Assembly (NCBI RefSeq): GCF_021088345.1
Contig: NZ_CP088156.1
Span: forward strand, 7,183,001 to 7,247,000
From: Bradyrhizobium ontarionense
Lineage (GTDB): Bacteria; Pseudomonadota; Alphaproteobacteria; Rhizobiales; Xanthobacteraceae
Length of the DNA stretch: 64,000 bases
Direction of reading: 5' to 3'
The translations under genes were made by a program, and so were the position numbers. This document shows positions 45,696 through 54,814 of the stretch, piece after piece. Numbering within the stretch: position 1 is the stretch's first letter; each line of letters opens with the position of its first letter. The notes below the pieces were generated by a model. It ran no database searches and was not told where the DNA came from. It worked only from the letters and a program-made list of their open reading frames with translations.

Positions 45696-45758
45696 ATGAT
45701 GGACCGTAAGTCCATCGCATGAGCAGGCGAGGGGGAGCCTCGTCGTCAGGGTGGAAAC

Positions 45759-46202
45759 ATGCGCCGTTTGATTCCGGCCGCCTTGTTTTGCGCGTTGCTG
45801 TCGGCAACGGCGCGAGGCGACGAGCCGATCAGGCTCGACGTCGTCGACGACGCCATGCCGAAATCCCTGACGGGCGCGCCTGGCAATGCCGATGCTGGCA
45901 AGAAGGTGTTCCTGACGCGAACGCTCGGCAACTGCCTCGCCTGCCACCAGGTCTCCGCGCTGAAGTCCGAGGAGTTTCACGGCGAGTTCGGACCGTCGCT
46001 CGACGGCGTCGCCGGCCGCTACAATACGGCGCAGCTGCGCCTGATCGTCGCCGACCCCAAGCGCATCTTCACCGACACGGTGATGCCCGCCTTCTACAAG
46101 AACGACGGACTCGGTCGCGTCAGGCCGGAGTTCGTCGGCAAACCGGTCCTCACCGCCGCGCAGGTCGAGGACGTCGTCGCCTTTCTCGAAACATTGAAAT
46201 AA
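45759..46202 (+). CDS. soxX: SoxX, monohaem cytochrome subunit of SoxAX
   Basis: A 147-residue secreted cytochrome with one CXXCH (CLACH) and the typical FGPSLDGVAGRY and VMPAFYK (methionine ligand region). SoxAX oxidatively couples thiosulfate to the SoxY carrier cysteine. First gene of the catalytic operon. Confidence 0.94.
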   Translation: MRRLIPAALFCALLSATARGDEPIRLDVVDDAMPKSLTGAPGNADAGKKVFLTRTLGNCLACHQVSALKSEEFHGEFGPSLDGVAGRYNTAQLRLIVADPKRIFTDTVMPAFYKNDGLGRVRPEFVGKPVLTAAQVEDVVAFLETLK

Positions 46203-46222
46203 CCGCCTCTGGAGGATGATGC

Positions 46223-46675
46223 ATGGGCGCAATCAACAGACGACAGGCATTCCTTCTCGGCGGCGGCTTCGTCGCCCTGACGGTGATGCCGATGGCCGCC
46301 AACGCCGAGCCGAGCAACGACGCGGCCGAGTTGATCAAGAAGTTCACCGACGGCAAGGAAGCAGCCAAGGGCAAGATCACGCTCGATCTGCCTGAGATCG
46401 CCGAGAACGGCAACACCGTGCCGCTCGCGCTCACGGTCGAAAGTCCGATGACATCAGACAACTACGTCAAGGAAGTGCTGTTCGTGGCCGACGGCAACCC
46501 GAACGCCGGCGTTGCAACGCTGATGTTCACGCCGATGTCCGGCAAGGCCGAGGCATCGATCCGCATCCGTCTGGCGCAGACGCAGAACGTGATCGCGATT
46601 GCCAAGATGAGCGACGGTTCGCTCTTCACCGAGCGCAAGACCGTCAAGGTTACCATCGGCGGCTGCGGCGGCTGA
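46223..46675 (+). CDS. soxY: SoxY, sulfur carrier subunit
   Basis: A 150-residue Tat-exported protein (INRRQAFLLGGGFVAL) ending in the carrier motif GGCGG, whose cysteine holds the sulfur substrate. The gene lies 20 bp after soxX and 18 bp before soxZ. Confidence 0.96.
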   Translation: MGAINRRQAFLLGGGFVALTVMPMAANAEPSNDAAELIKKFTDGKEAAKGKITLDLPEIAENGNTVPLALTVESPMTSDNYVKEVLFVADGNPNAGVATLMFTPMSGKAEASIRIRLAQTQNVIAIAKMSDGSLFTERKTVKVTIGGCGG

Positions 46676-46693
46676 GACAGGGGAGAGACGAAC

Positions 46694-47020
46694 ATGGCAG
46701 ACAAGCCGCGCATCAAGCTTCCGAAGGAAGCCAAGAAGGGCGAGATCATCCAGATCAAGACGCTGGTCTCGCATCTGATGGAATCGGGCCAGCGCAAGGA
46801 TGCGCAGGGCAAGCCGATCCCGCGCAAGATCGTCAACAAGTTCGCCTGCGAGTTCAACGGCAAGCCGGTGTTCTCCTGCGCGCTCGAGCCCGCGATCTCA
46901 GCCAATCCGTACATCCAGTTCGACGCCAGGATCGACGAGGAAGGCACGTTCAAGTTCGCCTGGACCGATGATGACGGCTCGGTGGTGGCGGCCGAAGAAA
47001 AGATCGCGTTGAAGGGCTGA
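46694..47020 (+). CDS. soxZ: SoxZ, carrier partner of SoxY
   Basis: A 108-residue protein without signal peptide, exported with SoxY as a heterodimer. Conserved features are IQIKTLVSHLMESGQRKD and a C-terminal FKFAWTDDDGSV. Normal length. Confidence 0.95.
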   Translation: MADKPRIKLPKEAKKGEIIQIKTLVSHLMESGQRKDAQGKPIPRKIVNKFACEFNGKPVFSCALEPAISANPYIQFDARIDEEGTFKFAWTDDDGSVVAAEEKIALKG

Positions 47021-47053
47021 TCGTCGGCGTGTGATCGCTACGGGGAGTGATGG

Positions 47054-47878
47054 ATGTCCATTCGCTACGTTTCTCTCGCTGGTCTGGCGATGGCGGCGCT
47101 GGTCCTCTCGGCGATCGCAGCGTCCGGCCAGGAGGCGGAACGGAAGGGCATTCCGGCGCCTCCCGGTCACGTATTCCAGACCATCATCTCGGGCTATCAG
47201 TTCCGCACCAAGGAGACGCGCGCGCTCCAGGACGACGACCTGGAGAACCCCGGTTTCCTTGCGGTGGAGCGGGCGGCCGACGTCTGGAAGGCGGTCGACG
47301 GCAGCGAAGGCAAGTCGTGCATGAGCTGCCACGGCGAGGCCGAGACGACCATGAAGGGCGTCGGCGCAGCGATGCCCAAATGGAGCGAGAAGCTCAACAA
47401 GCCGGTCAATCTCGAGCAGCAGATCAACATCTGCCGAACCGAGCACATGAAGGCGCAGCCCTGGGCGTTCAAGTCCAACGAGCTGACCGACATGACGACC
47501 TTCGTCCGCTCGCAGTCGCGGGGCATGCCCGTGGCCGTGAAGACCGACGGCCCGATGTCGCCATGGTTCGAGAAGGGCAAGGAGATCTACTATACGCGGG
47601 TCGGCCAGCTCGATCTCGCCTGCGCCTCCTGTCACGAGAAGAACAACGGCAAGTTCATGCGCGCCGATTTTCTCAGCCAGGGCCAGACCAACGGCTTTCC
47701 GACCTACCGGCTGCGCGATCAGCGCCTGATCCCGCTGCACGAACGCTTCGAGGGCTGCATGTTCGACGTTCGCGGCGTGCCGTACAAGCCGCTGTCGGAC
47801 GAGTTCCTCGCGCTCGAAGTCTACGTCGCATGGCGCGGCATCGGTCTGCCCGTCGAGACACCGTCGGTCCGCAACTGA
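47054..47878 (+). CDS. soxA: SoxA, dihaem cytochrome subunit of SoxAX
   Basis: A 274-residue secreted protein with two CXXCH motifs (CMSCH, CASCH) and the active-site cysteine in EGCMFDVRG, the ligand that becomes persulfidated. This is the dihaem class of SoxA. It follows soxZ by 33 bp. Confidence 0.94.
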   Translation: MSIRYVSLAGLAMAALVLSAIAASGQEAERKGIPAPPGHVFQTIISGYQFRTKETRALQDDDLENPGFLAVERAADVWKAVDGSEGKSCMSCHGEAETTMKGVGAAMPKWSEKLNKPVNLEQQINICRTEHMKAQPWAFKSNELTDMTTFVRSQSRGMPVAVKTDGPMSPWFEKGKEIYYTRVGQLDLACASCHEKNNGKFMRADFLSQGQTNGFPTYRLRDQRLIPLHERFEGCMFDVRGVPYKPLSDEFLALEVYVAWRGIGLPVETPSVRN

Positions 47879-47903
47879 GGCGCGGACGCAAGGAACAAGC
47901 ATC

Positions 47904-49598
47904 ATGATATCGCGTCGCGAATTCGTTCAGGTCGCGTTGGCGGCGGCTGCTCTGACGGGTGGCGCCGGCCTCGCCGGCACGCCCCACGCCTTTGCCCAGC
48001 AGAAGCTGACGGAGAAGGAGCTTCTGGCGTTCGATCCCGTCGGCAACGTCACCTTGGTGCACGTCACCGACATCCACGGCCAGCTGATGCCGCTGTATTT
48101 CCGCGAACCGTCGACCAATCTTGGTGTCGGCGACGCCAAGGGGCAGCCGCCACACGTCACGGCTAAGGATTTCCTCACCCGGTTCGGCATCGCGCCGGGA
48201 TCGTCGTCCGCCTATGCGCTGACCTCGGAGGATTTCGAGGCGCTCGCCAAGACCTACGGGCGGATCGGCGGACTGGACCGCGCTGCCACGGTCATCAAAG
48301 CCATTCGCGCCGAGCGCGGCGACAAGGTCGTGCTGCTCGATGGCGGCGACACCTGGCAGGGATCATGGTCGTCGCTGCAGACCCGTGGCCAGGACATGAT
48401 CGATTGCATGTCGCTGCTGAAGCCGGACGCGATGACCGGCCATTGGGAGTTCACCTACGGCACCGAGCGCGTCAAGCAGGCGGTCGATGCGCTCGGCTTT
48501 CCCTTCCTCGGCCTGAACATCCGCGACACCGAGTGGAACGAGCCGGCCTTCGAGGCCTCGACCATGATCGAGCGTGGCGGCGTCAAGATCGCCGTGCTCG
48601 GGCAGGCCTTTCCGTACACGCCGGTCGCCAATCCGCGCTGGATGATCCCGAACTGGTCGTTCGGCGTGCGCGAGGAAGATGTCCAGATCCAGGTCGACAA
48701 GGCGCGCGAGGCCGGCGCGGGTCTCGTCGTGCTGCTGTCCCACAACGGTTTCGACGTCGACCGCAAGCTGGCGAGCCGCGTCAAGGGACTCGATGTCATC
48801 CTGACCGGCCACACCCATGATGCGTTGCCTGAGGCCATCAAGGTCGGCAAGACGTTGCTGATTGCGTCGGGCTCCTCCGGCAAGTTCGTTTCGCGGCTCG
48901 ATCTCGATGTCAAGGATGGCGAGGTCAAGGCCTATCGCTACAAGCTGATCCCGCTGTTCTCCGACGTGATCACGCCGGATGCGGCGATGGCGGCGAAGAT
49001 CGCCGAGGTGCGCAAGCCGTTTGCCGCGGATCTTAGCCGCGCGCTGGGACGCACCGAGACGCTGCTGTATCGTCGCGGCAATTTCAACGGCACCTTCGAC
49101 GATCTGATCTGTCAGGCGCTGCTGCAGGAGCGCGATGCGGAGATCGCGCTGTCGCCGGGCTTCCGTTGGGGCACCAGCGTGATGCCGGGCCAGGACATCA
49201 CCTTCGAGGACGTCACCAACGCCACCGCGATCACCTATCCTGCGGTCTATCGCATGGGCATGACGGGCACGCGCCTGAAGGAGATCATCGAGGACGTCGC
49301 CGACAATCTGTTCAACGTCGATCCCTACTACCAGCAGGGCGGCGACATGGTTCGCATCGGCGGCATGTCCTATGCGATCGATGTCAACAAGCCGCAAGGC
49401 GCCCGCATCTCCGACATGCGCCTGATCAAGACCGGCGCCGCGATCGATCCGGGGCGCGAGTATCAGGTTGCTGGCTGGGCCAGCGTCAACGAGGGCACGC
49501 AGGGGCCGCCGATCTGGGAGGTCGTGTCGAGCTATCTGCAGCGCCAGAAAACCGTTCGTCTCGAGCCCAACCGGGCCGTCAAAGTCTCCGGAGTGTGA
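47904..49598 (+). CDS. soxB: SoxB, thiosulfohydrolase
   Basis: A 564-residue Tat-exported (SRREFVQVALAAAALTGG) dimanganese hydrolase that releases sulfate from SoxY-S-sulfonate. Metal-site motifs are VTDIHGQLMP, LDGGDTWQGS, GHWEFTYG and GHTHD. Normal length, 25 bp after soxA. Confidence 0.95.
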   Translation: MISRREFVQVALAAAALTGGAGLAGTPHAFAQQKLTEKELLAFDPVGNVTLVHVTDIHGQLMPLYFREPSTNLGVGDAKGQPPHVTAKDFLTRFGIAPGSSSAYALTSEDFEALAKTYGRIGGLDRAATVIKAIRAERGDKVVLLDGGDTWQGSWSSLQTRGQDMIDCMSLLKPDAMTGHWEFTYGTERVKQAVDALGFPFLGLNIRDTEWNEPAFEASTMIERGGVKIAVLGQAFPYTPVANPRWMIPNWSFGVREEDVQIQVDKAREAGAGLVVLLSHNGFDVDRKLASRVKGLDVILTGHTHDALPEAIKVGKTLLIASGSSGKFVSRLDLDVKDGEVKAYRYKLIPLFSDVITPDAAMAAKIAEVRKPFAADLSRALGRTETLLYRRGNFNGTFDDLICQALLQERDAEIALSPGFRWGTSVMPGQDITFEDVTNATAITYPAVYRMGMTGTRLKEIIEDVADNLFNVDPYYQQGGDMVRIGGMSYAIDVNKPQGARISDMRLIKTGAAIDPGREYQVAGWASVNEGTQGPPIWEVVSSYLQRQKTVRLEPNRAVKVSGV

Positions 49599-49603
49599 AG
49601 ACG

Positions 49604-50887
49604 ATGTCGAAGGACAAATCTCTCTTGTCAGCATCACGCCAATCGCGGCGCGGCTTTCTGACTGCAGCCGGCGGCCTTGCGGCCACTGCGCTGGCGTCCT
49701 CGGCCCGTGCCGGCGCAGGAAATCTGGCCAACCAGCCGCCGAACGTGCCGGAATGGACGCGCACCCTCGGCGAGGGCGTGGCCGTGCGCCCCTATGGCAA
49801 GCCGTCGAAGTTCGAAAAGGATGTCATTCGCCGGGACGTCGAGTGGCTCACCGCGTCACGCGAATCCTCCGTCAGCTTCACGCCGCTGCATGAGCTCGAA
49901 GGTATCATCACGCCGAACGGGCTGTGCTTCGAGCGCCATCATGGCGGTGTCGCCGACGTCGATCCTGCCGATCACCGGCTGATGATCCATGGTCTGGTCG
50001 AGCGGCCCTTGACGCTGTCGCTCGACGAGCTCAAGCGCTATCCGCGCGTCAACCGCATCCACTTCATGGAATGCGCGGCCAATTCCGGCATGGAGTGGCG
50101 CGGCGCCCAGCTCAACGGCTGCCAGTTCACGCATGGCATGATCCACTGCGTGCAATACACCGGCGTCTCGCTGCGCACGCTGCTCGAGGAGGCCGGCGTC
50201 AAGACCAACGGCAAATGGTTGTTGGTGGAGGGCGCCGATTCCGCGTCGATGGATCGCAGCCTGCCGATCGAGAAGGCGCTCGACGACTGCATCATCGCCT
50301 ACAAGATGAATGGCGAGGCGCTGTATCCCGAGCAGGGCTATCCGATGCGGCTGGTCGTGCCGGGCTGGCAGGGCAATCTCTGGGTCAAGTGGCTGCGCCG
50401 CATCAAGGTCGGCGACCAGCCCTGGCACACCCGCGAGGAGACCTCGAAGTACACCGACCTGCTGCCGAACGGCAAGGCGCGGCGCTTCACCTGGTCCATG
50501 GATGCGAAGTCCGTGATCACGAGCCCGAGCCCGCAGGCGCCGATCAAGCATGGCAAGGGTTTCACGATCGTCTCGGGCCTCGCGTGGTCGGGCAGCGGCA
50601 AGGTCAGGCGCGTCGACGTCTCGCTCGATGGCGGTCGCAACTGGTGGCCAGCGCGGATCGACGGCCCGGTGCTGGATAAGGCGCTGACCCGCTTCTACTA
50701 CGAATTCGACTGGAATGGCGAGCCGCTGCTGCTGCAGTCGCGGGTGCAGGACGAGACCGGCTATGTCCAGCCGTCCAAGGCCGAGCTGCGCAAGGTCCGC
50801 GGCTACAACTCCATCTATCACAACAATGGCATCCAGACCTGGCACGTGCAGGCAAACGGTGAGGTCGAGAATGTCGAGGTCGCCTAA
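49604..50887 (+). CDS. soxC: SoxC, molybdenum subunit of sulfane dehydrogenase
   Basis: A 427-residue Tat-exported (QSRRGFLTAAGG) protein of the sulfite oxidase family. The Mo-ligating cysteine is in HFMECAANSG; the dimerisation domain follows (HGKGFTIVSGLAWSGSGKV). With SoxD it oxidises the sulfane sulfur on SoxY. ATG 49604 is 5 bp after soxB; the open frame extends upstream inside soxB. Confidence 0.95.
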   Translation: MSKDKSLLSASRQSRRGFLTAAGGLAATALASSARAGAGNLANQPPNVPEWTRTLGEGVAVRPYGKPSKFEKDVIRRDVEWLTASRESSVSFTPLHELEGIITPNGLCFERHHGGVADVDPADHRLMIHGLVERPLTLSLDELKRYPRVNRIHFMECAANSGMEWRGAQLNGCQFTHGMIHCVQYTGVSLRTLLEEAGVKTNGKWLLVEGADSASMDRSLPIEKALDDCIIAYKMNGEALYPEQGYPMRLVVPGWQGNLWVKWLRRIKVGDQPWHTREETSKYTDLLPNGKARRFTWSMDAKSVITSPSPQAPIKHGKGFTIVSGLAWSGSGKVRRVDVSLDGGRNWWPARIDGPVLDKALTRFYYEFDWNGEPLLLQSRVQDETGYVQPSKAELRKVRGYNSIYHNNGIQTWHVQANGEVENVEVA

Positions 50888-51572
50888 GCTCATCATCGCT
50901 GTCGCGCTGGCCTCGCTTGCGGGCTCGGCGGCGCTCGCTGGTGGTTCGAGCGAAAAGCCCGAGGCCAAGCCGGTGCAGAGGTTCAATATCGGACGTGCGC
51001 CGACGACTGAGGAAATCCGCGGCTGGGACATTGACGTGCGTCCGGACGGGCAGGGCCTGCCGGTCGGCAAGGGCACCGTCGCCCAGGGCGAGAAGCTGTT
51101 CATGGACAATTGCGCGAGCTGCCACGGCGAGTTCGGTGAGGGCGCCGGCCGCTGGCCGGTGCTTGCCGGCGGCAAGGGCTCGCTGACATCAGACAATCCG
51201 GTCAAGACGGTCGGCTCGTACTGGCCTTACGCCTCGACACTGTTCGACTATGTCCGGCACGCGATGCCGTTCGGCAGTCCGCAGTCGCTGAAGGTTGACG
51301 AGTACTATGCGCTGGTCGCCTATGTGCTCTATCTCAACGACATCGTGACCGATCAGAATTTCGAGTTGAGCAACGGCAATCTCGCCACGATCAAGATGCC
51401 GAACGAGGCTGGTTTCATCATGGACGACCGGGCCACGAGCGAGAAGGCGTTCTGGCAGAAGGAGCCGTGCATGAAGAACTGCATCGCGCCGGTCAAGATC
51501 ACGGGACATGCGACCGCGGTCGATGTCACTCCGGAGGAGGGTAAGGACGGGAAGCCTCGAGGGGTCGAGTGA
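50871..51572 (+). CDS. soxD: SoxD, cytochrome subunit of sulfane dehydrogenase (short, monohaem form)
   Basis: A 233-residue secreted cytochrome with one CXXCH (CASCH) around residue 80 and a distal region AMPFGSP. It is much shorter than the ~380-residue dihaem Paracoccus SoxD; the second haem domain is absent. A CMKNC pair lies near the C-terminus. It overlaps soxC by 17 bp. Confidence 0.9.
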   Translation: MSRSPKLIIAVALASLAGSAALAGGSSEKPEAKPVQRFNIGRAPTTEEIRGWDIDVRPDGQGLPVGKGTVAQGEKLFMDNCASCHGEFGEGAGRWPVLAGGKGSLTSDNPVKTVGSYWPYASTLFDYVRHAMPFGSPQSLKVDEYYALVAYVLYLNDIVTDQNFELSNGNLATIKMPNEAGFIMDDRATSEKAFWQKEPCMKNCIAPVKITGHATAVDVTPEEGKDGKPRGVE

Positions 51573-52033
51573 CGGTCATCGGATGCAGTCGCCGTCAGAT
51601 CCTGCTGGCGGTCGCATCCGGCGCCGTGGCCGGCATCGGCACGGCGAGGGTCGCAGCAGCAGCCGAGCCGCACAGGCTCGCGCTGCAGATCAGCGACGAG
51701 GATCCGGCGAAGATACGGGCCGTGCTCGACGTCGCCGCCAATGTGTCCCGTCACTATTCGGGCGAAGGCGGCGAGGTAGAGATCGTCATCGTCGCCTTCA
51801 ATGGCGGGCTCGACATGTTGCTGGCCGACCGGTCGCCGGTGAAGGAGCGGGTGATCGGCTTTTCGAAGTCGATGCCCAATGTGAGCTTCATCGCATGCGG
51901 CAACACTTTGGAGACGCTCGCGAGCAAGGAGGGACGGCAGCCGCCTTTGCTCGACGGCGTCACGGTGGTCAAGGCCGGGGTGGCGACCTTGCTGGAGCTG
52001 TCGGAGAAGAACTGGACGATCGTGCGTCCCTGA
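51569..52033 (+). CDS. DsrE-family exported protein (first copy)
   Basis: A 154-residue protein with Tat-like signal (CSRRQILLAVASG) and a DsrE fold pattern; the conserved cysteine is in FIACGNTLETL. DsrE proteins carry or transfer sulfur. It overlaps soxD by 4 bp, so it belongs to the sox operon. The exact role here is unknown. Confidence 0.8.
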   Translation: MTVIGCSRRQILLAVASGAVAGIGTARVAAAAEPHRLALQISDEDPAKIRAVLDVAANVSRHYSGEGGEVEIVIVAFNGGLDMLLADRSPVKERVIGFSKSMPNVSFIACGNTLETLASKEGRQPPLLDGVTVVKAGVATLLELSEKNWTIVRP

Positions 52034-52044
52034 AGGGTTTGACG

Positions 52045-52947
52045 ATGCGGTGGTGGCTCGCTCTCTTGATCTCGTTCGTCGCAACGGTCGCCCTTGCCGC
52101 GGAGGAGCCGCGCGAGGTCGTTATCGGCGGCCGCGTCGCGCTCGGCACCTTGCGGCTGTCGGCGCGATCGGGGCCGGATGTGCCGCTGGTGCTGATGACC
52201 CACGGCACGCTCGCGCACAAGGACATGGAGACCATCCAGGGCTTGTCCAAGGCCTTGGCCGAGCGCGGCATCGCCTCGCTCGCGCACAACCTCGTGCTCG
52301 GCCTCGATCGCCGCACCGGCATGTACGATTGCGCCAACGATCACGACTACGCACCGGACGACGCGATCGCGGAGATCGCGGCCTGGGTGACCGAGGCGCG
52401 CAAGACGTCGTCGCGCGTCTTCGTGCTCGGACATTCGCGTGGCGCCAACCAGGTTGCGCGCTATCTGGCATCGACTCCAAAAGCCGCGGTCGAGGGCGCG
52501 ATCCTGCTGGCGCCGGCCACCGCAGGCATCGAGGCCAGCCTGAGAGCGGCTTATGCCGAGAGCTACGGCCAGCCGCTGGCGCCGCTGCTCGACAAGGCAG
52601 AAGCCGCGATCTCCGCCGGGCGCGGCGGCGAATGGATGTCCGTGCCGGGCTTCATCTATTGCCGCGATGCCAAGGTGACGGCGCGCGCCCTCGCCGCGTT
52701 CTATCGCGCCGACCGGCGTCAGGACACAGCGGCCTTGATTGCCGAAGTGAGTATTCCGGTCCTGGTGCTTGCAGCCTCGCAAGACAAGACGGTGCCCGAT
52801 GTGGCCGCATCGTTCGCGCCGCTGGCGTCACGCGCCGGCGGCCGGGTCCGGCTGGAGACGATCGACGATGCGGATCACTTCTTCCGCGATCTCGCGGCCG
52901 AGGATGCCGCCGATCGCATCGCAGGTTTCATTGCTGCAACGCGTTAG
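52045..52947 (+). CDS. exported alpha/beta hydrolase
   Basis: A 300-residue secreted hydrolase: signal peptide to about 19 (ALAAEE), MTHGTLAHKD oxyanion region, nucleophile elbow GHSRG, acid in ASQDKTVPD and histidine in DADHFF. It lies between the two DsrE genes. Substrate unknown; a thioester or thiosulfonate ester is conceivable from context only. Confidence 0.8.
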   Translation: MRWWLALLISFVATVALAAEEPREVVIGGRVALGTLRLSARSGPDVPLVLMTHGTLAHKDMETIQGLSKALAERGIASLAHNLVLGLDRRTGMYDCANDHDYAPDDAIAEIAAWVTEARKTSSRVFVLGHSRGANQVARYLASTPKAAVEGAILLAPATAGIEASLRAAYAESYGQPLAPLLDKAEAAISAGRGGEWMSVPGFIYCRDAKVTARALAAFYRADRRQDTAALIAEVSIPVLVLAASQDKTVPDVAASFAPLASRAGGRVRLETIDDADHFFRDLAAEDAADRIAGFIAATR

Positions 52948-52955
52948 GAGCAATC

Positions 52956-53396
52956 ATGGAACGACGATCTTTGATGCAAGCCGGGTTCGCCGGCCTGTTC
53001 GGAATGCTCGGCATCGCCAGCGCACGCGCGGCGACGGAGTCGCCCCGGCAGCGGGTCGCCTATCATCTCGCCGATCAGGATCGCGCCTTGTTCGTTCTCG
53101 GCAACATCCAGAATCACGTCGATGGCACCGGAGGACCGGGGCGCGCGGACATCCGCCTTGTGATTCATGGTCCGGGGCTGCGCGCCTTTCATGCGATCTC
53201 GGCCGATCAGACCATCTCCGCGCTTGCCGAACGCCTGATCAAAGCGGGTGTCGGTTTCGACGCGTGTGCCAACACCATGAAAGCGCAAGGCGTGAAGCTC
53301 GACGATCTGCTGCCCGGCTTTGCAGTGGCGGAGAAGGGCGGGGTGGTGCGTCTCGCTGAGCTGCAGCAGAGCGGATACGCCTATCTGCGTCCGTGA
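52956..53396 (+). CDS. DsrE-family exported protein (second copy)
   Basis: A 146-residue protein with a Tat-like signal (MERRSLMQAGFAGLFG) and DsrE features (LVIHGPGLRAF; cysteine in FDACANTMKAQG). GGAG is 5 nt before ATG 52956. Probably a diverged partner of the DsrE protein encoded just before the hydrolase. Confidence 0.8.
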   Translation: MERRSLMQAGFAGLFGMLGIASARAATESPRQRVAYHLADQDRALFVLGNIQNHVDGTGGPGRADIRLVIHGPGLRAFHAISADQTISALAERLIKAGVGFDACANTMKAQGVKLDDLLPGFAVAEKGGVVRLAELQQSGYAYLRP

Positions 53397-53462
53397 CGGA
53401 CGCATGTCTTTGCCGATGCCGACCGGTGCGTCGAGCGGCAGACCTGAACGACGAGAGCGCCC

Positions 53463-54563
53463 GTGCTCACCGTATTGATCGACCTTCTGGGTGAGGAGCT
53501 GGTGTCGCTGCTCGGCGGGCTCGTGGTCGGCGGTGCGTTCGGCTTCTTTGCCCAGCGCAGCCGCTTCTGCCTGCGCGCGGCCACCATCGAGTTCGCGCGC
53601 GGGCATGGCGGCCCGCGCCTCGCGGTCTGGCTGCTGACCTTCGCCTCGGCGCTGCTCGGCACTCAGGCGCTGGTGGCGATGGGCCTGCTCGACGTCTCGG
53701 AAGCGCGCCAGCTGGCGCAGCAGGGCAGCATATCCGGTGCGATGATCGGCGGCACCCTGTTCGGCTGCGGCATGATCCTGGCGCGCGGCTGCGCCAGCCG
53801 GCTGCTGGTGCTCTCCGCCAACGGCAATCTGCGAGCCTTGCTGTCGGGCCTGATCTTTGCGGTCACCGCGCAATCCGCCTATCACGGTCTGCTCTCACCG
53901 TTGCGCGAGTGGCTGACCAATCTCTGGCTCGTCGATGGTGGACCGTCGCGCGACATCATGAGCGTGTTCGGCGGCGGCGTGCCTGAGAAGCTCGGCTTCG
54001 GCATGCTGTGGTTTCTGGCGGGATTGGCCGCCGTGTCGAAATTCCAGATCGGGGGGCGGATCCTCCGCTCGGCGGTGGCAACCGGCGCAGCGGTCGCAGC
54101 CGGCTGGCTCCTGACCTATCAGCTCGGGCAGGCGTCGTTCTCGCCGGTGCCGCTGAAGAGTCTCACCTTCAGCGGCCCCTCGGCCGAGCTGCTGATGCAG
54201 GTGCTAGCCAGCACGCAACTCAAGCCGGGCTTCGATCTCGGCATCATCCCGGGCGTCTTCATCGGCTCATTCGTCGCGGCCGCGCTGGCGCGCGAGCTCA
54301 ATCTCGAAGGATTCTCGGACGGGCGCGGCATGCGGCGCTATCTGGTCGGCGCCATTCTCATGGGCTTCGGAGCAATGCTCGCCGGCGGCTGTGCCGTCGG
54401 CGCCGGCGTGACCGGAGCGTCGGTGTTTGCGCTGACCGCGTGGATCGTGCTCGGGGGCATGTGGCTCGGCGCTGCCATCACTGATCTCGTCGTGGACCGC
54501 TGGCTGTTCGCAGCCAAGGCGGCGCAGAGCCCGGTCCAGTTGCCCGCCGCGACGCCTTCATAG
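53463..54563 (+). CDS. YeeE/YedE-family transporter
   Basis: A 366-residue polytopic membrane protein (family DUF395) with cysteine motifs [30 protein letters not shown] and [12 protein letters not shown], likely a sulfur-compound importer. The start is GTG 53463. The 54564-54814 gap downstream shows no gene. Confidence 0.85.
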   Translation: MLTVLIDLLGEELVSLLGGLVVGGAFGFFAQRSRFCLRAATIEFARGHGGPRLAVWLLTFASALLGTQALVAMGLLDVSEARQLAQQGSISGAMIGGTLFGCGMILARGCASRLLVLSANGNLRALLSGLIFAVTAQSAYHGLLSPLREWLTNLWLVDGGPSRDIMSVFGGGVPEKLGFGMLWFLAGLAAVSKFQIGGRILRSAVATGAAVAAGWLLTYQLGQASFSPVPLKSLTFSGPSAELLMQVLASTQLKPGFDLGIIPGVFIGSFVAAALARELNLEGFSDGRGMRRYLVGAILMGFGAMLAGGCAVGAGVTGASVFALTAWIVLGGMWLGAAITDLVVDRWLFAAKAAQSPVQLPAATPS

Positions 54564-54814
54564 ATCATCGTGAGGAAGCCGAGTGCGCTCGTATTGCAGC
54601 ATCGGAAGGCGACGTCTGGAGACTCGATCGCACGTGTCGCAGGCGTCAACGGTTGGCGTGTCGGCACGCACTCGGACTGCCGCGCCTGAGAACGACATTT
54701 GCAGATCCCAGTTCGTTAACCAAATTGCGAAGGTCTGACGTTACCGTCACGAGCGGCACGGCGCCATCGTGCGGTGGACCGATACGAACCGCGGGGCAAC
54801 GAAAGGCAGGCGAG

